64,000 bases of DNA from Hygrophila difformis (Eukaryota; Streptophyta; Magnoliopsida; Lamiales; Acanthaceae): the NCBI GenBank assembly GCA_030278955.1, contig JAOANR010000003.1, positions 59,079,628 through 59,143,627 on the forward strand, given 5' to 3'. Made by a program: the position numbers and the translations under genes. Numbering within the stretch: position 1 is the stretch's first letter; each line of letters starts with the position of its first letter. Below the pieces are notes generated by a model. It did not search any database. It was given only the letters and a program-made list of their open reading frames with translations, and was not told the DNA's origin. This document shows, piece by piece, positions 59,575-64,000 of this stretch.

Positions 59575-59586
59575 GCTCTGATACCA
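59575..59586 (-). promoter_or_regulatory. Primer binding site, initiator Met tRNA type
   Basis: TGGTATCAGAGC on the minus strand, three bases inside the 5' LTR. Confidence 0.93.
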
Positions 59587-59589
59587 CTC

Positions 59590-62500
59590 TGTAACACCCC
59601 GAAATTCAACCTCATAAGGTTTCAGAATGTTACCGCCACACTTGTCAGTCAGGCTCGCCCCTTGGCTAACTTAATTGACAAGTGCTACGGCTAAATATAA
59701 ATTTTTGTAGTATGAACTTTAAAAATAATTGCCAATTTTATAAAATATAGTCATAAGAAAATTTAAAGTACTTAATACCAGAGTCATTGTTCTTTCTCAC
59801 GCGGAAGCATAAACTAAAGGCAATATATAGGACATTAATATTTAAAAGTACGTGGTTCCTTAAAGCAACAATCTTTTGATGAAAGGTAATCCCATCCCCA
59901 AATGCTCATGTCATGAGATGCAGTTCATATGTCAGCTCCAATATCTGTAAAAAGATAACGCAATAACTTTTTATCAGTACAATGGTACTGAGTAAGTCAA
60001 CCCGCTCTACTTTAAGAAGTGGGTTTTAAAATAGTGGTTGAAGCTCAAAAATTAATAATAATAATAATAATTTTCACTTTTTCTTTTAAAATGATCACAC
60101 ACATTACCTTTAACAAAATATATAATTTTCATTCTTACCATTGTAGCAACTATGCACCAGAGGACACCATTTTCCATATATCATATCATATCATATCGAT
60201 CATAAGTCATGATCAGCATGCAGTGGACACATATACAGACACACTCCGGAGCCTTGGGTAACCCATCACGGATACACCCAAGAGTATAGACTCATACATG
60301 CAACAACACCGTTTTGGCACAATTTATCAACAATGCCGTCTTGACATATTTAGAGGGGGAGGCCCCGTAAGACACATCCCTAGTGCATTAGCCCTCTATC
60401 AAGTATGACATCTTACTCAAGTTAATAGTGCACAATGGATTTAAAAGTGTTTTTCACAATTTTCCATATAATATCCTCCTTAAAAGAGTTTTCAACAATT
60501 TCACGGGAGTAACCTCATAACAAGGGCATTCAATAATGCCGAATATCATTTCAACATTTAACTCCCATATTAATATCTCATAAATATGAAAGTATCATTT
60601 CATGGATCACAAAATCCAACAATTTCTCACTTGGACCAAAAATCAAGTCCAATATCGCAGTTTACGCCAAGTCAGTTTAAAAATTCATATGAAAGGCGAT
60701 TGCTATGAAATTTAAACTGTAGATACTCAACACATAGTTGAACAAGTTTCATGTTTTACACTTTTCAAAATAAGGTATGGAAACATTTCAAAAATTGAGT
60801 TCTTTTCAGAACATGTATTCTGCCAGAAATTCAATAGTGACTCTATAATTTTCAACAGGTTTTAAAAATAGTAATCCGCGACTGAAAATTCTAAAATTTT
60901 ACCACAAGGTAGATAACACATAGATAAATATTTTCATGAATAAACCATTTGGCTTTGAGACACTTAAGACCTTAAAAAATGTGGATTTCAGAAAACACTA
61001 TCATTTCTTAGATTTCAACAGAAAGAGATTTCGACCTTTCGATAAAGCGGATCCCATAACTTTTTCATACGATTTCTAAAAATTATAAAAGTTTCCAGAA
61101 ATATATTCAACTCAATAAGGAACAAGTTTTATGAAGGAACCTTTGAGGGATATTGAACCAAAATAGTTTTAAAAGATTGATCTTTACGTAAACGAAAAAC
61201 TGACAGATTTTGGTATAATGTGGGAATTCTAATTTTGTATTCTTAAAACATGGATTGGGATCTCCAAAACTTGAAGTAGAGAGTGTTAACTTACTGAATT
61301 GATGTATAAGAGCAAGGAGATTCAAAGATAATGGCCGTTATAACACAAGATTCGCACCACAAATTACGGGTTTCGCTGAAATTCGACAAATAGAGGGAAA
61401 TCAATTTATAGTATAAAATAAAAGATTTAGATCTCTAAGATACAAGTTTACAAAGAGGATATCTTACTGACCAAGTGTTGAGAAGAGTTAGAACTCTTAG
61501 AATGATGAAGGTTGCCAAGCCTACAAGACTCCACAATCCTTAAGATATGCTCACTATGTGGGAGAACTTTGAAGAATAAAATGGGTAATGAATTTGGCTA
61601 ATGAGATGGATGAGATTGGTGTGTTTGAAGGCTAGAACCTCCCTCTATTTATAGGCTAAGATTTGAACAATTGAACATGACACATTGTGAGAGTGATTAC
61701 AACCTCACCAATCATCCAATTAAGTGTGTCTTGAGCAATAATGGTTAGAGTATTTGTATCCACTCATTTGGTCCTTATAGCCTAACAAAGAGGCTATTAA
61801 TTTGGGAGGCTATTAATTTTGTCCATCATGTTGTATATTAACATAATGGTTTGCCTATTATGGAGGCTATTAATCTTGGTGGGTTCAAGAGATAATTGAT
61901 CACCTTTCTTTGCTAGCCATTCATCCAAGACACTTGTTAATCATGTTGATTTTTCATCTATTTGTTTAGGAAGAAAATTTCTTGCAATTGCTTTTAACCT
62001 TATATTTGTGTAAGTAGTGTATCATGAAAATGATTGAAGTATTAGCTTGTCTAGAAAAATCATTATTCTAGCCATTATTTAGTGGCATGCATTTATACTC
62101 AATGAGTTGGATATGATAATATAATATTTATTTATTTATTTCAAATATTGTATTTATATTAATGTGCTTTTAAAATAATAATATACTTGCATGGTTTTAT
62201 TTTATTTACAACAATACTCAAACCACAAAGTCTTCATGTCATCATTAAATAAAAATTATAATCTATGAATATATTTACTTATATATAAAAGTTAATTCTC
62301 ATAGATTCACATAAAAACTCATATTTTTATTTTTATAAAAATTTATTCCCTAATGAATAATAAAATACTTAAAATATTCACATACTATCCTCATAATAAT
62401 TTTCAAGACCAATGTGTATATATATAAAAACTTATATATATAATTTAAACAATAGATTTAAAAAAATATTCCATAAACTATATAATTCTATTACCCTTGA

Positions 62501-62672
62501 TATTGAAATTCATATTTCTTTTGGAGAAGTCAAATTTACATATATAATTTTTACAAGTGTTGTTTTGTAGAAAAAAAATCAATATACTAATTCTTTAAGC
62601 AAGTGTTTAAATATTTAATAGAAGTCTACTTAATGAATTAAAATTATTTCGGGTAATTTCTATGGTATTACA
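59590..62672 (-). repeat. 5' LTR of the gypsy element (3083 bp)
   Basis: Nearly identical to 50823-53915, with scattered substitutions and small indels. TATA box at 61644-61654 on the minus strand would drive transcription into gag-pol. Confidence 0.92.
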
Positions 62673-63511
62673 GCTTTCAATTCTACTTCTGTCAAACGCC
62701 TCTTCTTCGACTTTCCCTGGGGACGTCCCGCGTGTTTGAATACACTAGGCAGGCGTGCATCAAAATGTTGTAAGCCACCATCATCATTCCTTGGCACATT
62801 CCTACCTCGGGTGAACACATGCTTCTCAAAGTAATGAAAGCAAAAATTTGAGGCCTCCCGCACCATATATGCGTTGTAAATACTACCTTCAACATGTGCT
62901 TTGTTGCGCACGGTTCTTTTCAACCGATTCAAATACCTAAGAAAAACAAGAATTATATTCAATATGAAGAAACATACATCAAAAAAATACATTGTTTCAT
63001 TTACCTCTCGTAAGGATACATCCACCTGAACTGAACGGGACCGGCAATCCTTGCTTCGTAAGGTAAGTGGATGGGAAGATGTTCCATACAGTCGAAGAAT
63101 GCCGGGGGGAATATCGTTTCTAACTTACATAGAACCACTGGAATACCGGTCTCCAATTTCTGTAAGTCTTCTATTGTAAGTGTTTTCGCAGTCAGGGTAC
63201 GAAAAAAATTACTTAGTTCTGTGATCGGTTCCCAAACACCCTTGGGAAGCAAATCCCGCCATCCTATCGGTAGTAGACGCTGTAGGAAGATATGGCAATC
63301 ATGACTTTTAATTCCAAACATTCGATGTTTATTCATGTCTATGCATCTGCCCAGGTTCGATATGCATCCATCGGGAAACCTTAACCCTGCAACCCACCTC
63401 AAGAATACATCACGCCTCTCCTTATCCATTGTATAAACGACTTTAGGATATCGGCCGGAACGACTGTCTCTATGCAGTTTAGGCCGATTACACAGCCCCA
63501 TGAGGTCCTCA

Positions 63512-64000
63512 TGATAATGGCCAAAATTGACCATTATTTTCAATCTATTTCCGTGTCTAATACAGACATTTGATCGCATTCCGGTCTTATTTTAAATAAG
63601 AAAGCAGTTGAATTTGACAAATATATGCAAGTTTGTATAAATAATAAACTGGTATTAGAAAATACAAAAATATTGTTATTTTTATTAAATTTATGTTAAA
63701 AAAAACCAAAAACATGATAAAAACATTAAAAATCCCACACTTGATAAATTATGGTTTGGTGGTATTTGCTCGGTGGAACACGGGTCCATTAAACGAAACA
63801 CAAACCAAATAATCAAGTGGACTAAATATCCATATGTTTATTTACTTTACATTTTGATGTATATATTTATTTTTATTTGTTTATTTTTGTTTCTATTTTC
63901 TGCTTTAATTAAAAATAATTAGTCCTCTAATCTTTAATTAATTGCAGGTGTTTTAATTTAATTTGGTCCAGTCCAATCCAATTTCCAAAGTCCAAAAATC
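63512..64000 (+). mobile_element. Second copy of the long non-coding LTR, partial
   Basis: It starts TGATAATGGCCAAAATTGAC at 63512, right after TNP2 coding sequence, and follows the reverse complement of 22180 down to about 21650 with scattered changes and indels. The rest lies outside the window. The shared start confirms the terminus inferred for the copy in the LINE. The target duplication, if present, would begin with CCTCA (63507-63511). Confidence 0.82.

Larger units (their letters stand above)
50823..62672 (-). mobile_element. Ty3/gypsy chromovirus-like LTR retrotransposon (11.85 kb), complete structure
   Basis: Ends TGTAACACCCCG and GGTATTACA are flanked by GCTTT (50818-50822 and 62673-62677), and the TNP2 codons on either side rejoin in frame. 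LTRs are 50823-53915 and 59590-62672. The primer binding site, one long gag-pol frame and the polypurine tract lie in the right order on the minus strand. The C-terminal integrase extension suggests the chromovirus group, perhaps Tekay/Del; the lineage is inferred. It shares LTR ends and pol layout with the composite element but not LTR sequence as a whole. Confidence 0.92.
49856..63511 (-). pseudogene. CACTA TNP2 transposase, C-terminal part, split by a gypsy element
   Basis: Exons in coding order are 63005-63511 (cut at its start by an LTR), 62673-62936 joined to 50767-50817 across the gypsy insertion, and 49856-50671. The first holds the DUF4218 region (KSHDCHIFLQRLLP, PKGVWEPITELSNFF, PPAFFDCMEHLPIHLPYEA, FRWMYPYERY). 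The last holds DUF4216 (FHTESHGGHRATYNSGVC, FKCRWFDPREGIGTRTHPNY, WLAVCKVKPRG) and an acidic C-terminus. A frameshift near 50540 and a TAA at 50078 break the last exon. The catalytic N-terminal half is outside the window. TNP2-type proteins cut CACTA ends. Confidence 0.85.
35187..64000 (-). mobile_element. CACTA (En/Spm) transposon, left end plus transposase genes, continues past window
   Basis: The terminus CACTACAAGAAAA starts at 35187 and is followed by subterminal palindromes with ACCGACCCC. On the minus strand lie a TNP1-like gene (47952-49754) and the C-terminal half of a TNP2 transposase (49856-63511), in the order expected for a CACTA element whose other end is to the right. Three retroelements interrupt it: 35741-47816, 50823-62672 and 63512 onward. 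Outside these the CACTA DNA in the window amounts to about 4.4 kb. Confidence 0.88.

Overview
This window is nuclear DNA of a flowering plant, most likely a eudicot. Two host genes with plant-type introns or plant-specific architecture sit at the left end: a GRF zinc-finger gene and an LRR receptor-like protein. The rest, about 57 kb, is AT-rich DNA built almost entirely from plant transposable elements nested in one another (Mutator-like, Helitron, Stowaway, PIF/Harbinger, hAT, L1-type LINE, SINE, CACTA, Ty3/gypsy). No rRNA gene, CRISPR array or bacterial-type operon is present. The species cannot be named from the sequence alone.

Layout. 1-2733: 3' part of a five-exon gene with two GRF zinc fingers and a C-terminal coiled coil. 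3827-6895: an intact single-exon LRR receptor-like protein of the Cf/EIX2 type, with a recent-looking 72-bp LRR expansion. 8289-15045: a foldback Mutator-like element with a 9-bp target duplication, split by a 4.6-kb Helitron that carries a decayed Pif1-type helicase and four MITEs. 15163-27077: a four-level nest in which a tRNA-derived SINE is split by a hAT element (8-bp duplication), the hAT by a full-length but dead L1-type LINE (11-bp duplication), and the LINE by a 5.6-kb non-coding LTR (5-bp duplication). 27709-28375: a small Mutator-like element with a short-period tandem repeat. 28706-35096: Helitron A, into whose 5' tip (6 bp inside) Helitron B is inserted; B carries exon-like gene fragments and a 1.3-kb inverted-repeat element. 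35187 to beyond the right edge: a CACTA (En/Spm) element with decayed TNP1-like and TNP2 genes on the minus strand, hosting a three-LTR composite gypsy element (35741-47816), a gypsy chromovirus (50823-62672) and a second copy of the 5.6-kb LTR (63512 onward).

Most nesting boundaries are supported at base level by element termini, and several also by target-site duplications and by host reading frames that resume across the insertion. All transposon genes seen here carry stops, frameshifts, deletions or lost catalytic residues, so none looks active as it stands. I found no clearly new biological system. The least ordinary items are the composite three-LTR element with an antisense spliced ORF and a templated filler, the Helitron-in-Helitron insertion at a terminus, the gene capture in Helitron B, and an array of near-perfect hairpins inside the long LTR.
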